DNA of 6,910 bases, from positions 1 to 6,910 of the forward strand of contig CALGTJ010000141.1 of assembly GCA_937901435.1 (NCBI GenBank), read 5' to 3'. The DNA is from an uncultured Rhodobacter sp. Its GTDB lineage: Bacteria; Pseudomonadota; Alphaproteobacteria; Rhodobacterales; Rhodobacteraceae. Both the position numbers and the translations under genes were made by a program. Numbering within the stretch: position 1 is the first letter of the stretch; each line of letters starts with the position of its first letter. The notes beneath the pieces were generated by a model. It was not told the DNA's origin, ran no database searches, and saw only the letters and a program-made list of their open reading frames with translations. Positions 1 to 6,522 of this stretch are shown here, in pieces.

Positions 1-51
1 GCGGCCCGGGTGAAGCGGCATGGGGAATGCGGCGTGGCCACCGCACAAATC
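1..51. other. Window edge, no gene assigned
   Basis: These 51 bases lie downstream of the MalG-like permease stop on the minus strand. They could hold the start of the next operon gene: there are minus-strand ATG (at 21) and GTG candidates, but no convincing Shine-Dalgarno sequence, and too little sequence to recognise a product. No terminator hairpin is visible, so the operon probably continues past the window edge. Confidence 0.4.
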
Positions 52-972
52 CTACTTGCCCGACCCCGCTGCCATGCCTTTGATAATATAGCGTTCCAGA
101 ACGATGCCGATGATGATCAGCGGGATGATGGCGCTGGCGCTAAGGGCGGCCATGGACCACCAGTTGATGCCTTGCGATCCGGTTTGCGAGGCGACCATGA
201 CGGGCAATGTTTTGGCGTCTGTCGAGGTCAGCAGGGCGGCAAAGAAGTATTCGTTCCATGTCAGCACCAGCGACAGAATGAACGCCGCGACCATGCCCGG
301 CAGGGCGATGGGCAGGACGATACTGACGAACGCGCCCCAGATCGACAGGCCATCCACAAGCGCCGCCTCTTCCAATTCGACCGGGATCGAGCGGAACTGG
401 TCTTGCATGATCCAGATGACGATCGGCAAAACAGTCAACGTGTAAAGCGCGATCAACCCGACCCGCGTGTCGAGCAGGTCCAGTTCCTTGTAGAGAACAA
501 GAAACGGCAGCGCCAACACCACCGGCGGCAAAATCAGTTGCGACAGGAAAAAGAACGAGATGTCGGCGTTTTTCATAAAGCCAAAGCGGTACTGAAACCG
601 CGACAGCCCATAGGCCACCATCGATCCAAGGACGACTGCAAAGAACGACGCCGAGACCGCCGTGATCACAGAGTTCATGAACCTTTTCATGAACTCTTCG
701 CGCACGGTGGATTCTGTCCAGATGGTATCGGGCGACAGGCCCAGAGATTTCCACCCACGCCATTGGGGGGTATAATCCCAGAACGGGATCATGTTGCCCT
801 TCATCACGTCGGGGGCCATTTTGAACGAGGTTGTAAAGGTCCAATAGATCGGGAACAGGCAGATCACCGCCCAGAACAGCAATATGGAATAGATCACGAC
901 GCGACCTGTGAACCACTTGGCTTTATGGGCCAAATCACGGTCTGTGTCGTGAAAGATCTGCGCGTCGCTCAC
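52..972 (-). CDS. Carbohydrate ABC transporter permease, MalG family
   Basis: Inner-membrane permease subunit of an ABC importer for a sugar, polyol or glycoside; the substrate cannot be read from the sequence. The 306-residue product has about six hydrophobic segments (roughly 24-44, 99-122, 138-160, 171-190, 218-240, 271-294). It carries a textbook EAA loop at residues 202-221 that fits EAA-x3-G-x9-I-x-LP exactly; this loop docks onto the ATPase. The length is slightly above the usual 270-300 residues because of a polar loop after the first helix (about 50-98), as in MalG. The start is GTG at 972. It is preceded by GAGGAAAAGG (about 981-990), which overlaps the TGA stop of the upstream permease. 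The 15-bp gap makes translational coupling in one operon very likely. The stop is TAG at 52-54. The family is secure; the substrate is unknown. Confidence 0.93.
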   Translation of the reverse strand: MSDAQIFHDTDRDLAHKAKWFTGRVVIYSILLFWAVICLFPIYWTFTTSFKMAPDVMKGNMIPFWDYTPQWRGWKSLGLSPDTIWTESTVREEFMKRFMNSVITAVSASFFAVVLGSMVAYGLSRFQYRFGFMKNADISFFFLSQLILPPVVLALPFLVLYKELDLLDTRVGLIALYTLTVLPIVIWIMQDQFRSIPVELEEAALVDGLSIWGAFVSIVLPIALPGMVAAFILSLVLTWNEYFFAALLTSTDAKTLPVMVASQTGSQGINWWSMAALSASAIIPLIIIGIVLERYIIKGMAAGSGK

Positions 973-987
973 ATCAATACCTTTTCC

Positions 988-2094
988 TCAATACCGCGGA
1001 TTCATCCAGCGATCGACCAGCTTCATGAAGATCGTGATAGCGACGACGATCAGCACCAGATAGACAATCGCCAACAGCGTCCCATAGCCCACGTTGGACC
1101 GGTCGCGGTATTCGCGGAAGATAAACGAGGTCACCGAATCTGTGGCCCCCCCCGGCCCGCCCGAGGTGACGTTGATGATGATATCGGCCAGCTTCAGCTT
1201 GAAAATGATGCGGATCAGGATCGCGGTGATCGAGATCGGCAGCATCAGCGGGAACGTGACCTCCCAGAACTGCCGCCAGCCGGTTGCCCCGTCCACATGC
1301 GCGGCTTCCTGGATCTCTTTCGGGATCGCCTGAAGCCCCGCGAGGATCATGATCATCATGAAGGGGATAAAGGTCCAGGCGTCCATCACCATGATGACAA
1401 AGCGCGCCATCTCCGGCGAGCCAAAGAACGACGGACTGTCCCACCCCAGCCAGCGCGCGAGACGGGCCAGCGGACCAAAGCGGACCTCCATCATCGACTT
1501 GCCGACCATCCAACTGACCGCAACGGGCGACAGCATCAGTGGCATCAGAAAGGCAACACGAAAGAATTTGCGCGCCCGGATCTCGCTGGCGAGGATCAGC
1601 GCGAGGCCAAAGGCAATGGCATATTCCACCAAAATCGCCAGCGTGTAATAGACCATGTTTTTCAAGGCGTTCCAAAAGAACGGATCGTCCCACATCTGGC
1701 GCACATTGTCCAAACCGTTGAATTTGCGCCCGTCCGGGCTGGCAAGGTTCCAGTCGGAAAAGGCGATGCCCAGCGAAAAGATCAACGGAAACACGACCAT
1801 TGCGACGACGAACAATACGCCGGGCAGGATGAACAGCACGCGCTTGCCCTGTTCGCCCTTGCGGACCACCTGCGCGATGCACAGACAGGTGCCCCAGAAC
1901 ATATAGGCGTAAAGCGCGGGTCGCCATGTGGTGAGTGGCAGGTCAAGCTGGCCTGTTTTCACCATCCACATCATCGCGAAAACCAGCGCCATCAGCCCCG
2001 CTGACCCCCAGATCAACACGCGCCCGATCATATCCCGCCGGGGCGAGATATTGTCGGAGGTTACAACGTGAAGAAGGTCGCCATCTGTGCTCAT
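988..2094 (-). CDS. Carbohydrate ABC transporter permease, MalF family
   Basis: Partner permease of the downstream MalG-like protein; together they would form the transmembrane channel of a CUT1-type sugar importer. With the start used here (ATG at 2094, beginning MSTDGD) it has 368 residues. I see about eight hydrophobic segments: two extra N-terminal helices (22-45, 58-77), then the conserved core (87-112, 147-170, 178-198, 231-256, 287-310, 337-360). Extra N-terminal helices are also known in MalF of E. coli. The EAA loop is at 263-282 (EAAHVDG, ending VTFP instead of I-x-LP). The start is uncertain: the same frame is open up to a GTG at 2172 (394 residues) with an ATG at 2103, and none has a strong Shine-Dalgarno sequence. 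I prefer 2094 because the residues before it do not look like permease sequence. It is the first gene of its operon, with no binding protein upstream. Confidence 0.9.
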   Translation of the reverse strand: MSTDGDLLHVVTSDNISPRRDMIGRVLIWGSAGLMALVFAMMWMVKTGQLDLPLTTWRPALYAYMFWGTCLCIAQVVRKGEQGKRVLFILPGVLFVVAMVVFPLIFSLGIAFSDWNLASPDGRKFNGLDNVRQMWDDPFFWNALKNMVYYTLAILVEYAIAFGLALILASEIRARKFFRVAFLMPLMLSPVAVSWMVGKSMMEVRFGPLARLARWLGWDSPSFFGSPEMARFVIMVMDAWTFIPFMMIMILAGLQAIPKEIQEAAHVDGATGWRQFWEVTFPLMLPISITAILIRIIFKLKLADIIINVTSGGPGGATDSVTSFIFREYRDRSNVGYGTLLAIVYLVLIVVAITIFMKLVDRWMNPRY

Positions 2095-2210
2095 AAAAAC
2101 CATGTTAACGACACCAAGCCCCGCCGCAACCCCGCAAAACGCAGCTTTGTCATTCGACCAAAGACGACGCACGCGCTATCTGTGATAAAACCTGATCTGA
2201 AAGGATTGAA
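2095..2210. promoter_or_regulatory. Divergent intergenic region between permease operon and NHL gene
   Basis: Transcription must start here in both directions. On the plus strand, AAGGA at 2201-2205 lies 5 bases before the ATG at 2211 and is a good ribosome-binding site for the NHL gene. Weak promoter-like words (TTCGAC, 17 bases, CTATCT, ending near 2181) fit only poorly. A GTTAAC palindrome lies near 2104-2109. No clear operator can be assigned. If the permease really starts at 2172, this region shrinks to 38 bp. Confidence 0.4.
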
Positions 2211-3064
2211 ATGCGGATTGTTGCACCCCTCATCGCCTGCCTTTTGGCCAGCCCCCTGACCGCCCAGGCACCTTTTGCCTCTTTTGATATGGCCAGCGCG
2301 CCATTTCTGAACGATCCGCATGATCTGACCATTGGACCAGACGGGCGGCTTTATGTGGCGGATAAGTTCAACAACCGTATTGCCGTGCTGGACGCCGACA
2401 CGCTGGAACTGGTCGACAGCTTTGGTGACGGTGAGTTGCGCGGGGTGCATGACATCTCTTTTGGCCCTGATGGTCTTGCCTATGTGGCCGTGACCGGGCT
2501 CAGCGTGGTTGCCGTCTATGATGTAACGTCCAGCCCGGCGGAACTGATCAACGCCATCGGACGCTTTCCCAATACTGAGGGCGCGCTGGCACATTCAAAC
2601 GGACAACTCTATGTGATGGTTTCTGGTACGGGCGATCTGGTCGCCTATCGAGACGAGGCAATCGTGGCCAGTGCAGGCGGCATGCTCGGCGCACATGATG
2701 TGGCCGAGGCATTGGATGGCACGATTTGGGTGGCGCGGACAACGGACAACGACGTTTGATGCATTTCACGCCCGATTTAGAGGTGATCAAAAGCCTTGAG
2801 GGGCCAAAATATGGGTTTGTTGGGCCGCGCTATCTGGACATCGACGATTTCGGACGGCTCGTGGTGGCTGATCAGGACGCCCACCGTATTCTGATGATCG
2901 ACCCGGTCACGGGCGATGTGCTGGGCGTGCTGGGCGATGGCAGCCCCGGCATCGGCCCGGGCAAATTTGACGACCCCGAAGGCATCGCTGTGCAGGGAAA
3001 CAGCTATTACATCGCTGACAGCGACAACAACCGTGTGGTGCGCTACGTCGTTGTTATTAACTAA
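2211..3064 (+). pseudogene. Exported NHL-repeat beta-propeller protein, frameshifted
   Basis: The gene is split between two frames: an ORF at 2211-2759 (182 residues, ending TGA) and its continuation in another frame from about 2738 to the TAA at 3062-3064. Removing two bases from the GCGCG at 2733-2737 joins them into one 283-residue protein, with the junction reading IWVADNGQRRLMHFT, a typical NHL strand. The joined protein has a signal peptide (MRIVAPLIACLLASPLTAQA, likely cut near residue 20). Six NHL-like repeats follow, at about 37-61, 80-104, 123-147, 162-187, 201-230 and 250-280. They share an 'h-D-[LI]-x(4)-DG-x-[LI]-[YW]-VAD-x(3)-NR-[IV]' pattern and would close a six-bladed propeller. 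NHL propellers bind proteins or ligands, and some are lyases or hydrolases; no catalytic residues can be assigned. Its placement opposite a sugar transporter suggests, but does not prove, a periplasmic role in the same pathway. It is either a recent pseudogene or a sequencing error. The ribosome-binding site AAGGA at 2201-2205 supports the start. Confidence 0.85.
2733..2737 (+). other. Frameshift site, apparent 2-bp GC duplication
   Basis: The run GCGCG sits inside GTGGCGCGGACAAC. With one GC/CG unit removed it reads GTG GCG GAC AAC (V-A-D-N), restoring the consensus NHL strand and the downstream frame. As it stands, the first frame reaches a TGA at 2757-2759, leaving fewer than four complete blades. 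Downstream coding quality remains high to the natural stop, so the lesion is either recent or artefactual. Confidence 0.85.
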
Positions 3065-3117
3065 AGGCTTCGCTTGGACTGGGAGGGTTTGTCTCATTTG
3101 CAAGGCTAAACCGACCC

Positions 3118-3151
3118 GTGGGGGCCAGCCCCCACAGCCAGGGATATTTTT
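3118..3151 (+). terminator. Hairpin plus T-run between convergent genes
   Basis: A perfect 7-bp GC-rich stem, GTGGGGG (3118-3124) with CCCCCAC (3129-3135) and loop CCAG, is followed 11 bases later by TTTTT (3147-3151). It lies between the convergent NHL and NUDIX genes, where a terminator is expected. The gap between stem and T-run is longer than in classical intrinsic terminators, so its efficiency is doubtful. The following GGGATATTTTT and AGAAGAAG words resemble an intergenic element I recall from many Rhodobacteraceae genomes. Confidence 0.5.
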
Positions 3152-3198
3152 CAGCAGAAGAAGGGCCAAGCCTTTGTTCTGCTTGTGTTTTTCTGGCA

Positions 3199-3642
3199 TC
3201 AGCCAAGGCGGCGCGTTTCCATATCCTGTTCCGACAGGTATTCCCGCAGGCGGTCCTGAATAAAGCCCACCGCATTGGGTAATTCCAGAAACGCCTCTAT
3301 CGGCATCCAGCGCACGTCTTGACCCTCTGATCCCAACCGCACCGCAGGCAGGGCCAGCCAGCCGGGTTTGGCAACCAGAAACCACGTGGGCAATTCCCCC
3401 TCGACCTGATTGCGATAAATCCGTTGCCAGACGATCATCTGCGGGTGGATCTGCAATCCTGCCTCTTCCCATGTCTCTCGGATGGCGGTTTCGACCGGGG
3501 TTTCCTCTTCCTCGCGTCCGCCACCGGGCACTTCCCAGAGGCCGGGATAGGGGATATCCAAAAGGTTGTCCCGGTGCAAGGCCAGAACCTGCCCCGCTGC
3601 GATGACCGCTAATTTCGCGCCGCTAAAATCTGTAATCTTCAT
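3199..3642 (-). CDS. NUDIX hydrolase
   Basis: A 147-residue single-domain NUDIX protein. These enzymes are Mg-dependent and hydrolyse a nucleoside diphosphate linked to another moiety (oxidised dNTPs, ADP-ribose, NADH, dinucleoside polyphosphates and others). The NUDIX box at residues 41-63 is complete: G41, E47, R55-E56, E59-E60, G62-L63. The one variation is Thr57 where a bulky aliphatic is usual. GLWEVPGGG precedes the box, as in MutT-like members. Substrate specificity cannot be predicted. The ATG at 3642 begins MKITDFSGAKLAV with the first beta strand directly after it; the ribosome-binding site is weak. It is divergent from dinB, 88 bp between starts, so the two may share a control region. 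Both could serve DNA protection (pool sanitation and lesion bypass), but that is inference from adjacency. Confidence 0.92.
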   Translation of the reverse strand: MKITDFSGAKLAVIAAGQVLALHRDNLLDIPYPGLWEVPGGGREEEETPVETAIRETWEEAGLQIHPQMIVWQRIYRNQVEGELPTWFLVAKPGWLALPAVRLGSEGQDVRWMPIEAFLELPNAVGFIQDRLREYLSEQDMETRRLG

Positions 3643-3730
3643 AAACCCAGTTTACCGAATGTGTGTAGCGATGGAATGCCCTGCGTGATGGTGTATGGTG
3701 GACCTTGTCCAATTTAGCCGGTTTCCGCCG
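3643..3730. promoter_or_regulatory. Divergent region between NUDIX and dinB
   Basis: This 88-bp gap must hold promoters for both genes. I see no clear -35/-10 pair; TTTACC near 3651 is the best -35-like word, but it has a poor -10 partner. The alphaproteobacterial LexA box (GTTC-N7-GTTC or GAAC-N7-GAAC) is not visible, so SOS control of dinB is not supported here. An in-frame ATG at 3695 would extend dinB into this stretch by 12 codons. Confidence 0.4.
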
Positions 3731-4984
3731 ATGCCTGCGCTTTGTCGCCAATGCCTGACCCAATTCGAGGCCGGAACCCGCTGCCCCGCGTGCCGGTCAC
3801 CGCGTGTGGTGGCGCATCCTGAACTCTTTCAGCTGAGTATCGCGCATATGGATTGCGATGCATTTTACGCTTCTGTTGAAAAGCGCGACAATCCAGAACT
3901 TGCCGACAAGCCCGTGATCATCGGCGGCGGGCGGCGCGGGGTGGTGTCGACCGCCTGTTACATCGCACGAATCAAGGGTGTGCGTTCTGCCATGCCAATG
4001 TTCAAAGCGCTGCAGCTATGCCCCGAGGCCGTCGTGGTGCGCGGGCGCATGGATGTTTACGTCGAGGTCTCGCGACAGGTGCGCGCGCTGATGGAAGAGT
4101 TGACGCCCTCAATCGAGCCTTTGTCGCTGGACGAGGCGTTTCTGGACATGACCGGTACCGCACGTCTGCACGGCGTGCCCCCCGCAGTGATGCTGGCGCG
4201 GCTGACCAGACGGATGAAGGACGAGATCGGGATCACCGGGTCTATCGGGCTGTCGCATAACAAGTTTCTGGCCAAGGTCGCCAGTGATCTGGACAAGCCA
4301 AACGGGTTTTCCGTCATTGGCGCTGCGGAAACTGTTGCGTTTCTGCATGAAAAATCGATGCGCTTGATCTGGGGGATTGGCCCGGCAGCGCAAGCCTCGT
4401 TGGATAAGGCGGGCATTCGCACCTTTGCTGACCTCAAACGGTGGGAGCGTCAGGATCTTGTCACCCGCTTTGGGTCGATGGGAGACCGTTTGTGGCATCT
4501 GGCCCGGGGGCAGGACAGTCGGCGGGTGTCCCGAAATACGCCGGTAAAGTCGATTTCCAAGGAAACCACATTCAACAGCGACACCTCGGACCCCGAAATT
4601 CTGGACGGTCATATCTGGCGGCTGGCCGAACAAGTGGCGGATCGTGCCAAAGCCAAGGATATGGCCGGGCTGGTGGTCACGCTCAAGCTGAAGCGCGCTA
4701 ATCATTCGTCTCTGACGCGCCAGTCGCAATTGACTGACCCGACCCAGATCGCTGACCGGATCTATCGCACCGCGCGGGATCTGTTTGATATTGTGGGCGA
4801 TCAGGGGCCGTATCGTTTGATCGGTGTCGGGATCAGCCATCTGACGAGTGCAGAAGGCGCGGATCAGATCGGGGATCTGCTGGACCCGCAGGCGAAACAG
4901 CGCGCGGCGGCGGAGCGTGCGACGGATAAGATCCGCGAACGTTTTGGCGCAGAGGCCATCGTCAAAGGACGCTCTTTGCGCTGA
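3731..4984 (+). CDS. dinB: DNA polymerase IV (Y-family translesion polymerase) with N-terminal cysteine knuckle
   Basis: Cytoplasmic error-prone polymerase that copies past damaged bases. From the ATG at 3731 it has 417 residues. Residues 5-21 form C-x2-C-x9-C-x2-C (CRQC...CPAC), a rubredoxin or zinc-ribbon-like knuckle absent from E. coli DinB. The polymerase core follows: MDCDAFYASVE with metal ligand Asp41 and Asp43 and probable steric-gate Tyr46; Y-x2-R at about 77-80; SLDEAFLD with catalytic Asp134-Glu135; a helix-hairpin-helix (LIWGIGPAAQASLDKAG); and a little-finger domain starting near SKETTF. At the C-terminus QIGDLL is only a weak candidate for the sliding-clamp motif. An in-frame ATG at 3695 would give 429 residues. 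Neither start has a Shine-Dalgarno sequence; 3731 puts the knuckle right at the N-terminus (MPALCRQC), which matches my recollection of Rhodobacteraceae homologues. All catalytic residues are present, so it is probably active. Confidence 0.95.
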   Translation: MPALCRQCLTQFEAGTRCPACRSPRVVAHPELFQLSIAHMDCDAFYASVEKRDNPELADKPVIIGGGRRGVVSTACYIARIKGVRSAMPMFKALQLCPEAVVVRGRMDVYVEVSRQVRALMEELTPSIEPLSLDEAFLDMTGTARLHGVPPAVMLARLTRRMKDEIGITGSIGLSHNKFLAKVASDLDKPNGFSVIGAAETVAFLHEKSMRLIWGIGPAAQASLDKAGIRTFADLKRWERQDLVTRFGSMGDRLWHLARGQDSRRVSRNTPVKSISKETTFNSDTSDPEILDGHIWRLAEQVADRAKAKDMAGLVVTLKLKRANHSSLTRQSQLTDPTQIADRIYRTARDLFDIVGDQGPYRLIGVGISHLTSAEGADQIGDLLDPQAKQRAAAERATDKIRERFGAEAIVKGRSLR

Positions 4985-4987
4985 GGG

Positions 4988-5338
4988 TTACAAGAGTGCG
5001 ACGCGTTCGACCCGTTCGGGGTCTGGAAAGGGGCGATAGAGACCATAGTCTACACGGGCGATCATGGAATGGACCGTCGAATAAAGCTGTTCCACCTCGT
5101 CCGATTGCGAACAGACATAGCGGAACACCCGGTCCAGCGCGTCCAGACCGGCCACCTCAACCTCTAGAATGAAATCGCGATGCGCATCCGAGGTCAGGTT
5201 CAGCTTGCGGCGCAACAACCGCCAAGAGGACACATGCCCCTGTTGGGACAAATGATCCATCCAATCGGTCAACGCCTTTGCAAACACGATAGCCTTTGCG
5301 TCATTCTTGAGATCAATCATACAATGGTACAGATTCAT
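4988..5338 (-). CDS. Small conserved protein, probably DUF6614 family
   Basis: A 116-residue soluble protein of unknown function beginning MNLYHCMIDLKNDAKA. It has no signal peptide or membrane segment. Alternating beta strands and helices (strand LYHCMIDL, helix about 14-33, SWRLLRRKLNL, strand FILEVEV, helix, ending YGLYRPFPDPERVERVALL) suggest a ferredoxin-like or dimeric alpha/beta-barrel fold; this is inferred from sequence pattern only. I recall close relatives in Rhodobacteraceae annotated as DUF6614, but cannot verify that. The start ATG at 5338 is backed by GGAAGGTG (5344-5351) six bases upstream. Its stop lies 3 bp from the dinB stop (convergent). The amidohydrolase gene lies 68 bp upstream on the same strand and may be cotranscribed. 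Confidence 0.85.
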   Translation of the reverse strand: MNLYHCMIDLKNDAKAIVFAKALTDWMDHLSQQGHVSSWRLLRRKLNLTSDAHRDFILEVEVAGLDALDRVFRYVCSQSDEVEQLYSTVHSMIARVDYGLYRPFPDPERVERVALL

Positions 5339-5406
5339 GTGTCACCTTCCGTCTTTCCCCCATTTCTATCAGCGAGGGGTAAGGAAAACATGAACCGTCG
5401 GGCAGC

Positions 5407-6267
5407 CTATTCTGCCGCCAGCGGAATCTCTTGGCGACCGATCTCTGTGATCTCGGCCAGAACGGTACGAATCAATTCCTTGAAATCGTGAAAGTTGCCG
5501 CTGGGCCGGACAAGTTTTTCATTCATATAGAGAGAGCGGTCAATTTCGACCTGCACCACATGTTGCCCACGCGAGGGACGTCCGTAATGCTGCGCCGTAT
5601 AGGCCCCGGCAAAGGGCGTGTTTCGCGCCACACGCAGTCCCACATTGGCGAATGCAGCCTCGATCCGTTCTACGATGGCCTGACTGGCAGCCGCGCCAAA
5701 CCGATCCCCGATGACGATCTGCGGATGGCCCCGCCCACCGCCGGACATGCCGTCAATGGCCTCGTGTGGCATAGAGTGGCAATCTATCAAAATCACCTCT
5801 CCATGGGCGCTACGCGTGTCATCCAGCAGCCTTTGCAGGCGGTCGTGATAGGGATGCCAATGATCGCGCAAACGCTGGCGCGCCTCGGCCAACGTCAGTT
5901 TTCCGGTATAAATCGCACGCCCATTGGACACCACGCGGGGGATCACCCCCAGACCAGACGTCACACGAGGGTTATGAGAGGTCTTGCGCACCTCATAGAT
6001 CAACGCCGGATCAAGCTCTTCGCAAGAGCGGTTGAGATCGATAAAGGCACGTGGCGCCGTGGCCGCCAAAAGCGGCGCGCCATATAGCGGCGCATCCTCG
6101 AACAGAAGATCGACAAAGGCGTCCTCTGACGAGCGAATCGCCCGTTCATCAAGAACGGTCTTTTTCAGAAACGCCCAAGGATAATCCCGCCCGCTGTGAG
6201 GGGAGGCAAAAACCACATTTGACGTCTGAACCGCCGGTTCACTAAGCGTATAAGGTGCCTTTGGCAT
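5407..6267 (-). CDS. N-formylglutamate amidohydrolase family protein
   Basis: A 286-residue cytoplasmic enzyme of the N-formylglutamate amidohydrolase (FGase/HutG-type) family. The named reaction is N-formyl-L-glutamate + water to glutamate + formate, the last step of one histidine degradation route. Family signatures run in order: SPHSG (22-26), DLNR (77-80), DCHSMP (162-167), GDRFG (187-191), PFAGAYTAQHYG (218-229) and QVEIDRSLYM (239-248). The His and Glu residues in the first and last motifs plus Asp162/His164 are the likely zinc and catalytic residues. The length is typical. The ATG at 6267 has a strong AGAGGAGAG ribosome-binding site about 6 bases upstream. No other histidine-utilisation gene is nearby, and these bacteria often carry several paralogues, so the true substrate may be a different N-acyl amino acid. 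I therefore give no gene symbol. Confidence 0.9.
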   Translation of the reverse strand: MPKAPYTLSEPAVQTSNVVFASPHSGRDYPWAFLKKTVLDERAIRSSEDAFVDLLFEDAPLYGAPLLAATAPRAFIDLNRSCEELDPALIYEVRKTSHNPRVTSGLGVIPRVVSNGRAIYTGKLTLAEARQRLRDHWHPYHDRLQRLLDDTRSAHGEVILIDCHSMPHEAIDGMSGGGRGHPQIVIGDRFGAAASQAIVERIEAAFANVGLRVARNTPFAGAYTAQHYGRPSRGQHVVQVEIDRSLYMNEKLVRPSGNFHDFKELIRTVLAEITEIGRQEIPLAAE

Positions 6268-6297
6268 CTGCTCTCCTCTGAGAAAGAGTATAGACGC

Positions 6298-6347
6298 AAA
6301 AAGAAGGGCCGCAAAAGCCCTTGAACAGGCTTCACATACCTTTTATA
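6298..6347 (-). promoter_or_regulatory. Putative promoter and leader hairpin (possible attenuator) of the amidohydrolase gene
   Basis: Reading the minus strand, a TATAAA (6347-6342) could be a -10 box, with the weak -35-like TTACCG 16 bases before it. Shortly downstream is a perfect 6-bp hairpin, AAGGGC (6322-6317), loop TTTTGCG, GCCCTT (6309-6304), followed by CTTTTTG (6303-6297), the layout of an intrinsic terminator. It sits about 30 bases before the gene's ribosome-binding site. An alternative 5-bp stem, AAGCC (6332-6328) with GGCTT (6319-6315), would break the terminator stem. This suggests attenuation, but stems this short can arise by chance. Confidence 0.4.
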
Positions 6348-6361
6348 CCACCCTCCACTGG

Positions 6362-6378
6362 CGCGGTAAGAACCCGCG
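6362..6378. repeat. Short inverted repeat upstream of tRNA-Val
   Basis: CGCGG (6362-6366) pairs with CCGCG (6374-6378) across a 7-base loop. It lies in the 154-bp divergent gap between the amidohydrolase and tRNA-Val, where promoters for both must reside. A weak tRNA promoter candidate is TTGTTC (about 6381) and ATTTGA, 17 bases apart. The function of the repeat is unknown. Confidence 0.3.
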
Positions 6379-6421
6379 TCTTGTTCGTTAGAGCGAGACG
6401 CAGATTTGACCAGACTGGTAC

Positions 6422-6496
6422 GGGCGATTAGCTCAGCGGTAGAGCACTTCGTTGACATCGAAGGGGTCACAAGTTCGATCCTTGTATCGCCCACCA
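6422..6496 (+). tRNA. tRNA-Val (anticodon GAC)
   Basis: A complete 75-nt cloverleaf. The acceptor stem GGGCGAT (6422-6428) pairs perfectly with ATCGCCC (6486-6492). The D-arm is GCTC/GAGC, and the anticodon stem CTTCG/CGAAG encloses the loop TTGACAT, with anticodon GAC at 6454-6456. The T-arm is ACAAG/CTTGT around TTCGATC. The 3' ACCA (discriminator plus CCA) is encoded at 6493-6496. It decodes GUC and GUU valine codons. Confidence 0.97.
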
Positions 6497-6497
6497 T

Positions 6498-6512
6498 CCC
6501 CCCTCTTGGGGG
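6498..6512 (+). repeat. Hairpin directly after tRNA-Val
   Basis: CCCCC (6499-6503), loop TCTT, GGGGG (6508-6512) starts two bases after the tRNA 3' CCA. There is no T-run after it, so it is unlikely to be an efficient intrinsic terminator. It may mark the tRNA processing site or protect the 3' end, with transcription continuing into rpmJ. Confidence 0.45.
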
Positions 6513-6522
6513 CAAGATAGAC

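Noticed and set aside
974..1927. Minus-strand open frame of 317 codons overlapping the MalF gene
   Set aside because: Off-frame shadow of the permease; Arg/Gly/Asp-rich with no family features.
10..2004. Very long plus-strand open frame (664 codons) antisense to both permeases
   Set aside because: Its product is rich in His, Asp, Arg and Gln with no recognisable domain, as expected for the complement of GC-rich membrane-protein genes. The minus-strand frames have clear EAA loops and helices.
2726..3064. Separate downstream gene starting at TTG 2726
   Set aside because: No ribosome-binding site, and the sequence continues the NHL repeats exactly in register. It is the second part of the frameshifted gene.
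2777..3472. Minus-strand ORF of 231 codons spanning the NHL and NUDIX genes
   Set aside because: It overlaps two better-supported genes in other frames and shows no domain; part of it is the translated intergenic element.
4109..4840. Minus-strand ORF of 243 codons inside dinB
   Set aside because: Antisense shadow of a gene with complete Y-family motifs.
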